Numbered from the stretch's first letter, positions 1 through 12,255 are shown. The stretch: 64,000 bases of DNA from Phlebopus portentosus (GCA_037892935.1 JAYXKI010000017.1:248001-312000), one strand, 5' to 3'. Numbers and translations are program-made. Notes: a model not told the origin generated them from the letters alone.

Positions 1-1168
1 GCGGGATTGATTACTAGAGGAGTGACGGCTGCGTCGAGGCGTTGAGGAAGAATCACAAATGTTCAGGACTGAGCGGCGGCGGAGGTTAGAGAGAGAGGGA
101 CGGCGATGCAGATATGAGTGGGAAGTCCCCGGAGCGATTACTAGACAAGTGACAGCTGCGCAGAAGGGAGATGACCAGGGCGGCGAATGGGCTCAGCGGC
201 TTCTATCCTGTGAGATCGGGGGCCACGCCGTCAGGACGGGATCGGCGAGGGCACGTGACCGGGAGTTCACCCGATCCGGCTGTCTGGTTCTCTGTATATA
301 CTGGTTTCTTGAAGGAGGCTTCTTTACTTGTGGTTGGTCTCTGGTAGCTGCGTTCTAGAGTGTATATCTGCTGCTTTTTAGGATAGATACATGCTCTCTA
401 TATATACTATGAGTCCTTGATAAGAAATATCACTTAAAGCGGCGGGCGGCGAGGTGTGACAGGCACGCCGCAACGGTGGGGGCCGCCGCCGAGATGCGCC
501 GCCAAGCCACCAAGACCTAGGGGCGCCCCAATCGGAATGGCGGAGTGCTGGTACGTCGTGTCGAACGTCGGGGCCATTCGGATCGGTCAGGGCGCGCTCT
601 ATATGGTTCTGAAACGCCAAGGGTTCGAATAAAACTAAAAGGGGGAATATACGGACGGCCGCCGGGCGCACTACCGCACTCGGCGTACAATGTGGGATGA
701 TAAGAATATGAAACAATCAACGAAATAGACCTGAGATTGGTTATCGTTCACCCAGCCAGCGCGGCGGCGGGCATACACCTCCGCGATGGCGCGATATACA
801 TCCGCCGCAGCATGTCCAGCCGCCGTGCGAGCATTTCCGAAGCCCGGAGTCACCGGATTCGGTGGAACCGTTCTTGAGAGAGGCTGGAGAAGGGGAACTA
901 GGATCTGGTCGAAGGGGGGACAAGGTGATCATAAGATAGGAGTGGAGGCGTCACCGCCGGTTCGTATGGTCGGCGGCGGCGGCAGCGTGGGTGCTGTTCC
1001 CAGGCCGCCGAAGGTCCGGCGGCCGCTGAGCAGGCTGTATTATGGGTAACGGCGGCGAAGGCTGGTTTGCTGACAATAGTACGCGGGGTGTCCTGGGTAT
1101 GGCATAGGGGAGTACAGCCCTTACAGGCCTGTGCCGCTGGACCGGTACAGGTTAGTGCGGCGCACTAC
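1..1168. other. GC-rich repeat DNA, no supported gene
   Basis: This stretch is rich in CGG/CCG words and has only short open frames with no recognisable domain. It resembles element C (5.6-16.3 kb) in composition, in the motif ctctatatata, and in its right edge. That edge reads GGTACAGG-TTAGTGCGGCGCACTAC, matching the GGTAC-(6 bases)-TAGTGCGG words inside element C and the GCACTACA right end of C. I infer the right end of another C-like element abutting, and having removed, the first bases of the LTR that follows. Confidence 0.5.
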
Positions 1169-2615
1169 AGCGACCAAGACAACAGTCACGGGCATCAACG
1201 GCAATATATGGGCGCCTAAGAAGCACGCCACAAGTATGTAACCCCGCGGACTACTTAACACTGCTGGCCGGTAATTACCACTGCTGATTTATTACTGCCG
1301 ACCGTCACCTTAACACCGTCGACCAAACTCCCAATCCGACCTAATCAAAAGAAGTCAAGAAGCGATCAAAACTACTAAAAGCCCGAGAAGTCTAGAACAC
1401 GACTACTAAAGTCTAACACCTAAAGTCTAAAGGCTAATCTGAGCCCAATGGAGACATCACTGGCATTCCAGCACTGTCAGACTTGTGCCTGAGTGTACAT
1501 GGTCCTTTATGAGATATACTTCACAGTATGTCATGCTACAAGCAAAACGCATAACTGCCAGATCGAAGTCCAACATCATACACAAGAAGCATTACATGCC
1601 AATCCACTAAATCCTATAATACCCAAGCGACATGAGGAACTCATTGTTACAACTCAAACCCCTCAAGCTGCAGACCTGATAACTTGGAGGATACTAGGAT
1701 GGTACAAGCTAGAGCTGCACAACTCATGTCCAGCCTCTGCAGTACAAGCGAACCTTTATTTACCAAAGAACGCGAACCTGAACACCAAGCAATTACAACT
1801 GGTACTCCAACGAAGGATATGACAATACATTTGCGATGTTAGACTCCCAGACAAAGCATGGCTAGTCACTCAAACACAACTGCATCCCCCAGCAGAACTC
1901 ATACAGTTCATAGTATGCATTGGACTATACTCTACACCAACCCGACATCATAATACCGATGTGCGAGTTGTGCTTACACCCTTCGGACTACAAGATGAAC
2001 AGTGAAGAGTCACATATCGAGCTGCCTACATTGTACCAAGAGCTACAATCCCACCTGGTGATAGAATCGACATCATAGTGGAGCACTGACAGTGGAGCTT
2101 TCCATACTGGAGCAGCACCTCTATTGTCTCAGTCAGCAACCCCACAGAATTCTGTCATAGTGGAGATACATTGGAGCAAAGTGGCACTCGGTAGAGCAGA
2201 ATAAAAAGGAAGTGATGTAATGGTGGAGAGAAGTGGAGTAAGGTGGAGCATGGTGGAGTAAAGTGGAGAGAAGATGAGTAAGAAATAGGATGGAAAATGG
2301 ATTATCTAGAAAGCATAAATAGCATTAAAAGTAGGCCCTCTTTTCCCCATCTTTCAATCCTCTTAATACACTGGTGATAGTGTCCTAACACGACTCACTG
2401 TGTGCTTTGTACTACTACGCCTCTTGGAAATCCCAATCTGCTCTTACTCTACCTTGTCTCTGAAAGCATCCTTCACCAGGACTGCAACTAGGAAGGATAG
2501 TAAGGGGACTGCATGGTACAGCTAAACATGGGTAGATAGATCACCTCTGCACAACATACTGCTGCTTAGGCAAAAGGATTGAAACTGGTGTAACCCCGGA
2601 CCTACACCTCTAACA
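1169..2615 (+). repeat. 5' LTR of Ty3/Gypsy element A (5' end slightly truncated)
   Basis: About 1.45 kb, repeated with high identity at 18221-19417 plus 21050-21076 and, more diverged, at 23639-25100. It ends CTCTAACA, and the copy at 23.6 kb begins TGTTAACG, giving the TGTTA...TAACA termini usual for LTRs. The first dozen or so bases are missing here and replaced by a C-like repeat end. It is followed by Gag, protease and RT remnants in the same orientation, so it is the 5' LTR. Confidence 0.8.
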
Positions 2616-2762
2616 TTGGATCAAAAGATCACTCGCTAGTTTTAACACCACCTCTCACGGACAAGGTTCTTGACTAGTGTTTTATCGAGGTGAGGACCGT
2701 CGACCTCAAGTCCCTATCGACGCTGCTAGTTTCAAGATTAGCAAACCTATTCTCTAGGACAA

Positions 2763-5036
2763 GTGCACATCCTAGAGAACAAACCCGATTCACTCAAATC
2801 AAACATCTATTATCATAACTCCTTTACCGATGAAGTGTACCTAATAGCAAAGGCATCTGGTAGCCCTGCAGTTGGGAGCACACAAACAACAATAACCAAG
2901 GTAGCAACAGTACCATCTTCTATTGCTAAATTCGACGAGAAAGGAACGGCTTGGTCTACCATACCTCATAACGATTCGCCTGAAGCTATAGGTGAGAAAC
3001 GTAGTTAATGAACCATCCAGAGAACTCAAGTGGAAGAAGTAACAATCAAAGGATGAGTAACCGAACAAATAACCGAACGAGATCAGGATCGCACCGAGAT
3101 AGCAAACTGAATCATATCCAAGGAAGGATATCGAGATTGGAACTGGATAGAGACATTCTTTGGGGAACTGCCACCCGCACAGACAATGAGTACCCACCCA
3201 TAATACTATCTCTACGAGAGAGAATAGTACAACTCAAAGGACTATAAACTAGTCAAGCAAGAGCTCAAGTAAATAACAACCTGCCAAGTGGAGCATATGC
3301 AACTACAGTTGGACAACGACTCGAAGCACTCAAGATTAACACTGATAGACTAGGAGCACAAGTAGCAATGCTACATTGAAATGACGATTCACTAGATTGA
3401 TCAGTCATACTCCTAAGCCAACAAGTCACCACAGAGATATCAGTAGTTCAAGATGAGATAGGACATTTACGTGATACACTTAATGCTCACGAGCAACGAA
3501 TCCAAGCAGTTGAAACAGCAACTACAGAACTCACAAGGATCGCTCAATCGACACCAAACGTTGCAGAAGACATTAGTGACTTACGCGAAGCACTCCTGAC
3601 ACTAGGACAAACAGTCGAATCAAGTCAACAAGCCTACTTAACATTGATTGCATCAGTACAGACAACAGAAAGTACTGCAAGGAACATACTCGAGCACACA
3701 GAGTATCTCAGACAGGAAGCTCAACAAATTTGAGAGCTACATCATTGAACAGAGCATACTTCCGACGGAATAGTATCATCCGATGAGGAGTTATCACAAG
3801 CAATAAACCCATACTTGTTGCAAGGGTTTAATAGTCGAAGCGCTACACTCCAAGTACCAACCAGCGGTTCAATAGCAACCCAAGCACCAGAACATCCAGC
3901 TACATATTCGCCACTACCAGTGCTGATAATCACATATGATCATGTCGACCACCGACCAGAAAGTTCAGATCCTAGAGACGCAACTACAAACTCTTCAGAT
4001 ACAACTCTCTAAACACAGCATCAAATTGCCAAAGTACTATGGCAAGCGAAGCAAAGATATTGATCTGTAGGTCAGCAGATGTATTTTGAAATTGGCACAG
4101 CATGGAGTCAAGAGTGAAGACGAGATTGCAAAGAGCCTATTTGCAGCACCGGAAGGTGACAGCTACGATTGGTTTGCAGAAAAGCAGACCTTAACATCAT
4201 TCGATGATAAAGGAAAGCTGAAACCAGTACCAGCAATTATCAATCCGAATGGAGGAGGAATGTTCACATCTTTGAAGCAGATGTTGGATTGGATAAGAGT
4301 CCGAGCAGAACATCCAATAGTTGGAGAACAAGAAGCACTATTCCATCTGCTATGCATCCAGCAAAAAGGATCAAGCATCAGGGCATACAATGATGAATTT
4401 CGACGACTCAGAGCTAGAGCACCACCATCAATCGATGCTACTATGCTTAAGTATATCTATGTCAAAGGACTAGATAATTAGGTCAAACGACGAGTCGAAT
4501 CTGTACAACCTGACACTTTTAAAAAGTACAAGCTGGAAGAATGGATGACATGGACAAGCAACTTAGCAGATGTGGATGCAAGACAGAAGCTGATAGGAAG
4601 TCAGACATACACTCCGAGATTCAAGACAAATAGGCAATCATCATTTCGACCACCAATACAACAATTGAAATGTGATCTAGACGCTATGGATGTAGACACA
4701 CTCCAAGGCTTGCCGAAGAAGGGAGTGAAATGCTACAACTGTGGAAAGATTGGACACTACTCAAAGAATTGCAAGGCACCAAGGAAGCAAAAGGGTTCTT
4801 CCTTAGGACAGCCGAAAAAGAGAACAAATGGTCAGAAACGAAAGCCGATGACAGCACGAGCTGTGAATTTCAAGGAAACATGTCCCAACCCTCATTGTCG
4901 AAGACCAGTCCACTATGATCACATAGCATGGGCTAGGGGAGACAAATCAGCAGGCTATACCTGCAAGCATGATGAAGAATACCGAAACAACTTCCGGAAT
5001 TCCCTAGCAAGTAAAGAGCAACAGGGAAAAGACTAG
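2763..5036 (+). pseudogene. Gag of Ty3/Gypsy element A
   Basis: Broken gag gene. The N-terminal part (about 3270-4010) is a long polar, Gln/Glu/Thr-rich stretch that looks coiled-coil, interrupted by TGA codons. A capsid-like region follows from about 4020 to 4480, with one TAG where tryptophan is expected (near 4068) and a TAG at the end. A CCHC zinc knuckle, CYNCGKIGHYSKNC, is encoded near 4732-4773. It is followed by a second Cys/His cluster (CPNPHC...HYDH...C) near 4885-4965, which is unusual for Gag. At least one frame change and several stops make it non-functional. Gag is the structural protein of retrotransposon particles. Confidence 0.75.
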
Positions 5037-5189
5037 AACCTCCATCAAACAAGACTGCGCAATGTGAGAGTACGAAGGGTAGCAAGAATGGTTTCAACAA
5101 CCAGAGTTTCATACCTCCTGGGCTCAACCCCAGTGAAGCGATGTATAATAAACGATTGCCAATACATGCATTGTATCCTCAATTACCCA

Positions 5190-5582
5190 TTTGAGTGAAG
5201 GTTGGAACAAAGACCCTAGCAGTCCAAGCATTAATTGATTCTGGAGCAACATGTAGTACAATACACCCCAACTTGGTATGACACTATAACCTATTCAAGA
5301 AGAGACTTGATCACCCTCGACCCCTGAATAATGCCAATGGAAGCCTTAACCAAGAAGGAGCAATCACACACGAGGTCTACTCATTAATCTTTGATGGACC
5401 TAAGCTGCAGCTACAAACACTGGCAGTAGCAACTACAGGACAGGATCAAGTAATCCTAGGCATTGACTATTTGGCCAAAGTCAATCTAGAAATTGATTGG
5501 AAGAATCAAATATGGAATCGGAATGGTAATGTGATACCATTCGAGCTCAGCATTATATGAGCTATCAAGAAGCAAAAGCGCA
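5190..5582 (+). pseudogene. Retropepsin-like protease region of element A
   Basis: The frame contains LAVQALIDSGATCSTIHP, with the DSGA aspartic-protease motif, and later the LGIDYL motif typical of Ty3/Gypsy proteases. In-frame stops follow the motif (near 5278 and 5558). The frame is cut at about 5582 by element C. If one copy of the duplicated AGCGCA and everything between are removed, it continues openly into 16269 onward, so this is the direct upstream half of that frame. Confidence 0.75.
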
Positions 5583-5674
5583 GAAAGTGCTGTGGTATTC
5601 GGGGTGGTTTCTGTATCTGAAGGTGCTACAGATGTCCGTCCTACTAAGGGAGCTGAATGTGTGAAGAAACCTCC

Positions 5675-6092
5675 TGTAAGGACTCGAACATTTTCCTTTT
5701 CTTTTCTTATGTCATCATTCATTTTAATATTCTTTTTCCTTTTCTTTTCTTTTTCTTATGCGCTTACTCATCCAATTGCCGGAACATTCCACAACATTCT
5801 ATCACGCTCACTAATCATCTCATTCCTTATCATATGACTTCCTATTAGAGTAGACCTTTCCCATGCTCAAAGTCTATATAAGTAGATAGTTCGACTCTTT
5901 CGTTCCCTGTCTTTCTATTCTACTTACCTTCACTGCGACATAGGTATCTACTCTTGTATTATTAGGTTGTTGAATTCTACTTACCTTCACTGCGACATAG
6001 CGTGCGTATAGCCCGGCAACTCGTGTTAGCCAGTTGTTTGTTGTTGTGTTGGCCACCTCAAGATCGACGCCCGTTAGTCTCGCCGCCTAACA
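5675..6092 (+). repeat. 5' LTR of element B
   Basis: 418 bp, starting TGTAAGGACTCG and ending CGCCTAACA, matching 11838-12255. A TATA box (TATATAAG, about 5875-5882) lies about 30 bp upstream of 5909, the likely transcription start. Downstream, a 27-bp word ending CACTGCGACATAG occurs twice (about 5916-5942 and 5975-6001). Confidence 0.95.
5875..5882 (+). promoter_or_regulatory. TATA box of element B LTR
   Basis: TATATAAG inside the U3 part of the LTR. The spacing to 5905-5909 fits a start site there, which would put GTCTTTCTATT at or very near the 5' end of the RNA. The same box exists in the 3' LTR. Confidence 0.6.
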
Positions 6093-6093
6093 T

Positions 6094-6104
6094 AATAGAA
6101 AGAC
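6094..6104 (+). promoter_or_regulatory. Self-priming primer-binding site of element B
   Basis: AATAGAAAGAC begins one base after the 5' LTR and is the exact reverse complement of GTCTTTCTATT at 5909-5919 in the same LTR. No obvious tRNA-type TGG site sits at the LTR edge. In Tf1-like elements the first 11 nt of the mRNA fold back onto such a site and prime reverse transcription. The length, position and TATA spacing all fit that mechanism. Confidence 0.75.
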
Positions 6105-6135
6105 CTACTCTCGAACCCATGGTTTAACCACTCGT

Positions 6136-7863
6136 TTGTCGCTACTCCACGAAGGAGACACATCGACGGTCAACGACCGCGCCCATCCCGGATTTATCCA
6201 AGCAACCCCTATCTTGCCCGTCCAGGTCCGACTGACTTTGACGTGTCCCGATAGTTCCCAAAACAATCAATCAATCCTCCAATCGTGGCACTCCAAATCA
6301 CTCTTCTGTGGAACTCGCATCAGACGTTCTCTTGGGTGACTCATAGAGTCCAATCATCATCGAGCATCTCGTTCATCATCTACCTCGGTGCCTTCCGACT
6401 AGTCATCAATTTTAAAGACGAGCCGGTCATCCAAAGTCGGTCCCATCCGAACACCATCCCGATCCCCGTTCCACCTCCGGCCTATCAAGGTGGATCTAAC
6501 TGACGATCAGCGGGCGGCTCTCCTGACAAACACTAGGTGGAGCGCATCGTGAGGACAGTATATCATCAAGTCAGGCAATCAAACCTTCATTGCTTGGTGG
6601 GACGAGGCTGCGAAGAAGTGGTACTCTACCAGAGGGGACAAGTCTCAATATTGGAGAGCGAAACAAGAGGGTGACGTAGACGATCCCACACCCCCTACCC
6701 CCACACGATCAACAGCTTCATTACCAGGGCCATCAACATCAACAGGACAGACGTCAGCTCCACCCATAGCACCCTCGTTGTCTTTCACCGAACCACGAGA
6801 GCCAGCTCCGCTCGTACCAACAGACGAAGAACAAGAACAAGAGATGTCGTTGTCGAAGGAGTCAATAACGGACCTTGCTACAGCAATCGCGCTAGCACTC
6901 CAAGCGGCAGGAGAAGGAACGAGCCAAGGATCGAAGATGAACAAGGTTCATATTGCCAAGCCCCGAGACTTCGACGGTGAACACGGATATGTCGACTTCA
7001 AACGAGAGCTGTGCCTGTATGTTTATGCATCGGAGTCAGAGTTTAGGACGAGCAAAGCAAAGATCATGTTCGCTCTGTCGTATATGAAGAGCAGTGCTGC
7101 TGTGAGCTGGGCAGAAAGCTACACGAGTGGCGCAATTGACGAACAGGGTAGGATAGCATTCAAGGATACTTGGGATGCTTTCCTAAAGAAACTTGACACC
7201 TCGTTTGATGATCCGGCTTGTTCCCAGAAGGCCTTCGAAAGGCTCGACGCGATGTACCAAGGGGACCTCAACGCCAACGAGTTCTTCAATAAGTTTGACA
7301 TCTGTCGAGTTGACGCTGGACTGGCCACCGAGGCTCATGACGAATGGCTGATGAGTCGCTTGAAATGAGCACTAAACCTGAAGGTGGTAGAAGGTATCAT
7401 GCGCCTATCTAATGAGCCGACAACGTATGAGGAATTCAAGAAGGCTGCGGTCAAGGTCGACAGGGTTGAGCGTCAGATCAGAGATCTAATAGCCGAGCGT
7501 AGAAGGAAGACGGTCGGCTCAACAGTGATGAAACCAGCGCCACCGCCACTAAGACGTCCGGTGCCGCCTCAACAAGCGACTCACCCTTTCATCCCTCCCG
7601 CCCAAGATTGTCATGATGTGACTGGAGTAACATATGGGGGCCTAGGTCAGCCGATGGAGATGATGATGAATCAGGCGCGTCGCGCGCGTGCTTGCTATAA
7701 GTGTGGTCAAGTGGGCCACTACATTCGGGAATGCCCACAAGGCCGTGAAGCGATACGCGCAATCATTGCGGCCTTTGTTCCAGCAGACAGAAAGGCGCTC
7801 TTCGAGAAACTCGGCCAAGTGAAGGAATCCTCCTTCGAAGAGGTCGACGACATTGATGTATGA
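6136..7863 (+). pseudogene. Gag of element B
   Basis: One frame runs from the leader to 7863 with a few single-base stops (about 6403, 6561, 7366). The C-terminal part encodes a CCHC zinc knuckle, CYKCGQVGHYIREC (about 7690-7731). The preceding segment (6940-7500) has the length and composition of a Ty3/Gypsy capsid. The TGA near 7366 falls in LK*ALNLK, where an arginine CGA is the simplest ancestor. The true start codon is unclear. Pol lies in another frame, so frameshifting or re-initiation was probably used. Confidence 0.8.
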
Positions 7864-7940
7864 GCAGTGTCGACTGAACTGGAAGAACTCGTGGATGGCG
7901 AGGGTTTTCCAGAGGACCAGGCGTAGACGTCGGAATAACT

Positions 7941-10900
7941 GGTCGGTTTCCTAAAGGACTCTTTTCATTAGACTCGTTAAAATATAATCGTCCTGTTGTA
8001 CAATACCAAGATGCAAATATCAGTGACGGTTTCACCCTTCGAAAACTCCTTACCGATGTAATACCTGATAACCCTGAAGCGGACGACAATGACTTCAACG
8101 TCTACACAGATTTGTTGGTTAGAAAAGTGAATGCGCAAGCAGGCGATTCAAACGAGCTTAGTGTGGAAAAGCAGAATCAAACCACTATAAAAAATAAGGT
8201 TGAGGCAGAAGCACCTTACTGCGAGAACGTTGTTGCTCAGGCAAATGATACTGAAGCAGTATGGGATGTGATTGGCAGACGCGCGGCTGAGGTATGGCGC
8301 GAGGGCATAGTAGACGCAGATCAATTCGTCCGGAGGGCAGGAGGAAAAGAGTTGGACGCCTTTGTTAGCATCATACATCCAAAGATAGCGGGCGATGATG
8401 AAGTAGATTTGTCAAACCCTCTACTCGGAGAGGAAAACTTCATCGATGCTCATGTGCTAATCGACTTGGGATGCATGGGTTCATGTATCAACGAGGGTTT
8501 TGCCAAATGATACGGTTTCCCCACCCAAAGGTACATTTGGCCTAGACCAGTCTTCAATGCTGATGGAACAAGCAATGAGGCAGGATTGATCAAGGAATAT
8601 GTAGTTATACAAATGTTCTTTGGGAAACATGAAGAGGAGATACGACTGGCGGTGACATCCTTAGCATCGAGCAACATCTTCCTCGGACATGGCTGGTTGA
8701 CGAAGCACAATCCTGAGATCGACTGGAGGTCAGGAACAGTCAAGTTCACGCGTTGCCCTGACGAATGTAAGTTGTCACTACCGAGTGAGGAGATAGATGA
8801 AGAGTTTGTGAGGAATGTGCAGATGAAGGAGGCAGCAAAGTGGCCACCTTATCTGGAAGAATATGCAGACGTCTTTAGTGAAGAATCATTTGAACGCCTA
8901 CCAAACCATCGAACGTGGGACCATGCTATCGACTTGAAGCCAGATTTTAAGCCCAGCGATTGCAAGGTTTACCCATTGTCGCCGAAAGAACAAGAGGTAA
9001 TGAAGGAGTTCATCAAAGAGAACCTAGCCTCTAGATGCATCCGACAGTCGAAGTCCCCGATGGCATCTCCGTTCTTCTTTATTAAGAAGGAAGATGGGAG
9101 CCTACGAGCAATCCAAGACTATCGAAAGCTTAACGAAGGAACAGTTAAGAACAAATACCCATTGCCATTAATAAATGAGCTCATCAATAAGGTCAAGGAT
9201 GTGAAATACATCACAAAGCTTGACGTTTGCTGGGGATATTACAACATTTGGATTCGCAAGGGCGATGAATGGAAGGCGGCGTTTAGGACAAATTTAGGCT
9301 TATTCAAACCAACGGTCATGTTTTTCGGATTGTGCAATGCGCCGGCGACTTTCCAAGGTTTCATGAACGATATCTTTCAAGAAATGATCCATGAGGGTAT
9401 CGTCATCATTTACCTCGATGACATTCTCATTTTCTTGAATGATTTGGAGGAACATCGCCAATGCACCAAACGAGTCTTTGAGATCCTGCATCAAAATGGA
9501 CTTTTTCTGAAGCCGCAGAAATGTGAGTTCGAGGTTGATACAGTTAAGTATCTCGGACACATCATCGGTAATGGCGAGGTTCGAATGAACCTGAAAAAGA
9601 CAACAGCGGTTCAGGAGTGGCCAATCCCGCGAAACGTTCACAAACTGCAACAATTCCTGGGACTAGGGAATTGGTTGCGACAATTCATAAAGGACTATAG
9701 CTCTGTCGTTAAACCCCTGACGATGCTGACAGGTAAGGTGGAATGGAAGTGGGGAGAGGAGGAACAACGAGCATTTGAAGAGTTGAAGGGTCAGTTGAGT
9801 AGTCCCCCGGTTCTAGCCATCCCGAACAAGGAGGGTCCTTTCTGGGTCGAAGCAGATGCGTCGGACTTTGCGTCTGGAGGAGTGCTCCTTCAGAAACAAG
9901 ACGACAAGTGGAAAGTGATAGCCTATCGATCGTCGACCTTCTTGGAGGCCGAACAAAATTATGAGATCTATGACAAAGAGATGCTCGCAATCGTTCAAGC
10001 TCTTAAGGAATGGCGACAATACCTCCAAAGAGCCAAGAGACCTTTCGAAGTATGGACTGATCACGCAAACTTGACGTATTTCCAATCGCCTCAAAAGTTG
10101 AATCGTCGACAAGCTCGTTGGCGACTCAATTTAGCCGAATTCAACTTCACGTTAGTACACAAGCCAGGGAAGACGTTGGGCAAGGCTGACATATTGTCGC
10201 GACGGGCGGACTACAACAAGGGTGAACAGGATAATGAGGACGTCACATTCATCAGAGACGAATGGCTGGTCAGAGGAGTGGTAGAGACGTCAAGAGACGT
10301 GTTGATCGAGAAGATTTGAAAAGCACAAACAGAGTTGAATGAGGAAGAGAGACCGACAAACTTAGTGTTCGCAGATGGGTTGTGGAAAAAAGAGGTGACG
10401 GTTAAGCTCTCAATGACGAAGATGAAGAAGTTTCAAAATGTTTTCGTACCGACGAGTGTGAGGGAGGAAGTGATGAGGGAGTGTCACGACTCGACGTTGG
10501 CAGGCCACCCAGGAGTGAACAAGACCGTTGCACTAGCGAACAGAAGTTTCTGGTGGCCTAACATGTACGTCAATGTCAGGAATTACGTGCGAGGATGCGA
10601 TCGTTGTCAGCGAACGAAGGCCCTCAGAACAACAAGGGCAAAGGTTTTGCACCCTAACGAGGTACCGGAGGCGCCATGGCAAGTTGTCACGGTCGACCTG
10701 ATTGGAGAGTTGCTGGAGTCAAATGGATTTAACGCAATTTGTGTGGTAGTCGATCGCTTCAGCAAACAAATCCATGCGATACCAACGACAACGAAATTGA
10801 CGGCAGAAGGAATGGCCAGGATTTATAGGGACCATGTCTTCTGGTTGCACGGCTTACCTCGAAAGATCATCCACGACCGAGGAGTACAGTTCGATGCGAA

Positions 10901-11837
10901 GATGATGAGGGAGTTGTACAAACTCCTTCACATCGAAGGCAATCTGTCAATGGCATACCACCCTCAAACAGACGGACAGACGAAATGAGTTAATCAAGAA
11001 CTCGAACAGTACCTTCGACTATATGTCAATCATCGACAATCAGACTGGGCAGACTGGCTAGCTCTCGCAGAGTTTGCGCACAACAATCGTGAACATTCAG
11101 CGACCAAACTATCACCCTTCGTCAACATGGGACAACACCCTTCAGGCTTCACGGGCGTCGAAATGACCTCGTCCAATCTATCGGCAGAAGAGTTTGCCAA
11201 ACATGTCAAGGGAATACACGAACTCACTCAGGCCAATCTGACTCAGGCCAATGAAGACATGAAACGCTTTTATGATCGTCACGCTGGAAAGTCGGTAGTC
11301 TATGAGATGGGACAAAAGGTCTTCTTAGATGGTCGAAACATTAAGACGATCCGACCAACAAAGAAGATGGATGACAAATGGTTTGGCCCATTTGAGGTTA
11401 TGGAAAAGGTGAGCGCGAGCACATACAAGCTAAAGATCCTGAAGACATGGAAACACGTTCATCCCGTCTTTAACAAGATCCTGCTCAAACCGACTGTTCA
11501 ACCGTCTTTCGAATCACAAAAGAAGCCGCCTCCACCCCCGCCAGTGATCATTGACGAACAAGAAGAGTACGAGGTTGAAGAAATACTCGACTCACGTCTA
11601 CATCGAGGAAGGCTCCAATTCTTGGTCAAGTGAGTTGGATATGAGGAAGCGACATGGCAGCCAGAATCCGACATCAAGGATAATGCACAGGAATCAATTT
11701 AAGAATTCTATCGCAAACATCCTAGAGCTCCACCGAAGTTAACAATATCTCGACAAAGTATGCGAGCACTGTATAGGTTCACATCGTCAGAAGGATTATG
11801 TGGTTGGTCGGGACACCCAACCTTGAGGGGGGGGTGA
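7941..11837 (+). pseudogene. Pol of element B: protease, RT, RNase H, integrase, chromodomain
   Basis: A single frame of about 1,300 codons interrupted only by point stops at about 8508, 10317, 10986, 11631 and 11697. The protease motif reads VLIDLGCMGS, with DSG altered to DLG. RT (about 8980-9640) keeps YLDDIL. RNase H includes ADASDFASGGVLL and WTDHANL. Integrase (10335-11100) has the HHCC finger (HPGVNK...CDRCQ), Asp in VTVDLIG, Asp in IIHDRGVQFD, but Lys where the catalytic Glu belongs in DGQTE. A chromodomain (YEVEEILDSRL...YEEATWQPE) lies at 11565-11715. The frame ends at 11837, touching the 3' LTR. The chromodomain places it among chromoviruses. Confidence 0.9.
11823..11837 (+). promoter_or_regulatory. 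Polypurine tract of element B
   Basis: TTGAGGGGGGGGTGA lies directly before the 3' LTR. Such purine runs prime plus-strand DNA synthesis. The last codons of pol overlap it. Confidence 0.7.
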
Positions 11838-12255
11838 TGTAAGGACTCGAACATTTTCCTTTTCTTTTCTTATGTCATCATTCATTTTAATATTCTTTTT
11901 CCTTTTCTTTTCTTTTTCTTATGCGCTTACTCATCCAATTGCCGGAACATTCCACAACATTCTATCACGCTCACTAATCATCTCATTCCTTATCATATAA
12001 CTTCCTATTAGAGTAGACCTTTCCCATGCTCAAAGTCTATATAAGTAGATAGTTTGACTCTTTCGTTCCCTGTCTTTCTATTCTACTTACCTTCACTGCA
12101 ACATAGGTATCTACTCTTGTATTATTAGGTTGTTGAATTCTACTTACCTTCACTGTGACATAGCGTGCGTATAGCCCGGCAACTTGCATTAGCCAGTTGT
12201 TTGTTGTTGTGTTGGCCGCCTCAAGATCGACGCCCGTTAGTCTTGCCGCCTAACA
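11838..12255 (+). repeat. 3' LTR of element B
   Basis: 418 bp, identical in length to the 5' LTR, with 9 differences, all transitions and most at CpG or TpCpG sites. It is followed at once by the CCTCC target duplication. Confidence 0.95.

Larger units (their letters stand above)
5675..12255 (+). mobile_element. Element B: complete Ty3/Gypsy chromovirus
   Basis: 6,581 bp, TGTAAG...CTAACA, with 418-bp LTRs at both ends and a 5-bp target duplication CCTCC (5670-5674 and 12256-12260). An unoccupied paralogue of the insertion site exists at about 13685-13720, where AACCTCCAGAAACGAAGC is continuous. Order is LTR, primer site, Gag, protease, RT, RNase H, integrase, chromodomain, polypurine tract, LTR. 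The LTRs differ at 9 positions, all transitions, so insertion is fairly recent. Numerous TGA/TAA codons make it defective. Confidence 0.95.

Noticed and set aside
378..1049. Overlapping short frames near the window start
   Set aside because: Low-complexity GC-rich repeat sequence with no domain.
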